This document shows positions 5,625-6,522 of a DNA stretch of 6,522 nt, one piece after another. A program made the translations under genes and the position numbers. The DNA lies in the NCBI GenBank assembly GCA_902776515.1, contig CACYQE010000044.1, positions 1 through 6,522 of the forward strand, given 5' to 3'. The DNA is from an uncultured Pseudomonadota bacterium. Lineage in GTDB: Bacteria > Pseudomonadota > Alphaproteobacteria > Rs-D84. Positions within the stretch are counted from its first letter, which is position 1, and each line of letters begins with the position of its first letter. The notes under the pieces were generated by a model. That model ran no database searches. It was not told the DNA's origin and saw only the letters and a program-made list of their open reading frames with translations.

Positions 5625-6170
5625 TTATTTCAAAACCAACGGCAAGCCGATTTTGCTCAGCAATGCACGTGCTTCATCATCTGTTTTTGCTGTTGTAACA
5701 ATAACGATATCCATACCACGGATAGAATCAATTTTATCAATTGAAATTTCCGGGAATATCAAATGTTCTTTGATACCAAAGGCATAATTACCACGACCAT
5801 CAAATTTAGATTTTGATAAACCACGAAAGTCTTTGACACGCGGCAACGCAACAGTTATTAATTTATCCAAAAAGTCATACATACGTTTGCCACGCAATGT
5901 AACCTTGGTACCAATCGCTTGACCTTCACGCAAACGATACGTTGCAATAGACTTTTTTGCATGTGTAATAATTGCTTTCTGGGCGGCAATTGCTGTTAAA
6001 TCTTCAACCGCAGCATCCAATTTCTTTTTATCAGATACAGCTTCACCGACACCCATATTCAACACGATTTTGGACAACTTTGGCACCGCCAAAGCATTTT
6101 TGTAACCGAACTCTTTTACCAATTCAGGTACAATCTCTTTTTCATAAATTTCACGCAATCTGCTTTGCAT
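5625..6170 (-). CDS. rplE: 50S ribosomal protein L5
   Basis: L5 binds 5S rRNA in the central protuberance and contacts P-site tRNA and S13. The product has 181 residues, close to the 179 of E. coli. It shows PKLSKIVLNMGVGEAV (30-45), the basic strand THAKKSIATYRLREGQAIG (69-87), KVTLRGKRMYDFLDKL (89-104), LPRVKDFRGL (109-118), FDGRGNYAFGIKEHLIFPE (123-141) and RGMDIVIVTTA (151-161). ATG at 6168-6170 has AAGGA with six-base spacing. In E. coli S8 represses the spc operon by binding around the start of this gene. The 39-base spacer upstream holds a stem-loop, but it is shorter than a typical S8 target. Confidence 0.98.
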   Translation of the reverse strand: MQSRLREIYEKEIVPELVKEFGYKNALAVPKLSKIVLNMGVGEAVSDKKKLDAAVEDLTAIAAQKAIITHAKKSIATYRLREGQAIGTKVTLRGKRMYDFLDKLITVALPRVKDFRGLSKSKFDGRGNYAFGIKEHLIFPEISIDKIDSIRGMDIVIVTTAKTDDEARALLSKIGLPLVLK

Positions 6171-6186
6171 CTTTTATCCTTTTATT

Positions 6187-6202
6187 TCCCGTAACAGCGG
6201 GA
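6187..6202 (-). other. Stem-loop with CUGUUA loop upstream of rplE
   Basis: Minus-strand RNA reads UCCCG, loop CUGUUA, CGGGA, a perfect five-pair stem, in the spacer between rplX and rplE and close to the AAGGA of rplE (6177-6181). It resembles the stem-loop upstream of rplR. The position coincides with the region used by S8 for spc control in E. coli, but the fold does not look like the S8 helix. Confidence 0.45.
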
Positions 6203-6209
6203 CGTTTTT

Positions 6210-6512
6210 TTATAATTCGACACCAGATTTTTTAGAAACACGGACTTTCTTACCCTGCTCTACTTTATATCCGACACGTGTCGCTTTTTTTGTTTTTGGG
6301 TCCACCAAGGCAACATTAGAAACATGTATTGGGGCTTCACGATCAACGATATGACCCGCCTGTTCCTGGGTTGGTTTAACATGCCATTTATGACGGTTAA
6401 CACCGGCAACAACGACACGCGATTCACTTGGTCTTGCTTCTAAAACTTGACCTTTGACGCCTTTGTATTTTCCCGAAATAACTACGACTTCGTCGCCTTT
6501 CTTAATTTTCAT
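6210..6512 (-). CDS. rplX: 50S ribosomal protein L24
   Basis: L24 is one of the first proteins to bind 23S rRNA and starts assembly of the large subunit near the exit tunnel. The product is complete at 100 residues (104 in E. coli). The KOW motif covers about 6-25 (GDEVVVISGKYKGVKGQVLE). It is followed by VVVAGVNRHK (33-42), EAPIHVSNVALVDP (59-72) and RVGYKVEQGKKVRVSKKSG (79-97). ATG at 6510-6512 has AGG near the window edge (6520-6522) as the remains of a binding site. rplN (L14) would be expected just beyond the edge in the standard spc order. Confidence 0.97.
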   Translation of the reverse strand: MKIKKGDEVVVISGKYKGVKGQVLEARPSESRVVVAGVNRHKWHVKPTQEQAGHIVDREAPIHVSNVALVDPKTKKATRVGYKVEQGKKVRVSKKSGVEL

Positions 6513-6522
6513 TTTTTCGCCT

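Noticed and set aside
1..6522. Open frames on the plus strand, up to about 124 codons
   Set aside because: They lie opposite well-identified ribosomal-protein genes or secY, lack family likeness, and are shadows of minus-strand coding sequence.
1..6522. CRISPR array, tRNA, rRNA, insertion sequence or defence genes
   Set aside because: No spaced direct repeats, cloverleaf-like sequence, transposase-like frame or phage-like frame was seen; all coding capacity is accounted for by the twelve genes.

Overview
The window is one uninterrupted block of twelve genes, all on the minus strand. Read from the high-coordinate end the order is rplX (L24), rplE (L5), rpsN (S14), rpsH (S8), rplF (L6), rplR (L18), rpsE (S5), rpmD (L30), rplO (L15), secY, rpsM (S13), rpsK (S11). 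This is the back two thirds of the spc ribosomal-protein operon followed by the first two genes of the alpha operon. It supplies components of both ribosomal subunits and the membrane channel that takes nascent proteins from the ribosome.

The organism is a bacterium, most likely a low-G+C alphaproteobacterium with a reduced or host-associated genome. The reasons are the cysteine-poor 100-residue S14, protein sequences that read like alphaproteobacterial versions (L24, L5, S8, S13), A/T-rich spacers, and a dispersed-repeat-like element at the low-coordinate edge. This placement is by eye, not by phylogeny. Every gene starts with ATG, every gene ends in TAA, and nearly all carry a recognisable AGGA- or GGAG-type ribosome binding site. 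Tryptophan uses TGG, so the genetic code looks standard.

Layout: 6513-6522 is only the ribosome-binding region of rplX; the promoter of the spc block lies outside the window. From 6512 down to 1188 the genes are packed with spacers of 15 to 83 bases, several of which hold small stem-loops. Between secY and rpsM is the largest spacer (166 bases). It has no adk gene, which commonly sits there in alphaproteobacteria, but it has a good sigma-70-type promoter and a leader stem-loop. rpsM and rpsK may therefore form their own transcription unit. One base after the rpsK stop is a strong intrinsic terminator, so rpoA and rplQ, the usual next genes, are not co-transcribed with rpsK. The remaining 1-167 holds a 133-base element bounded by inverted CGTCAT and rich in small palindromes.

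I do not see a novel defence, mobile or metabolic system. The points worth a second look are the truncated alpha operon, the separate rpsM promoter and leader, the family of spacer hairpins (two share a loop and have differing but paired stems), and the palindromic repeat.
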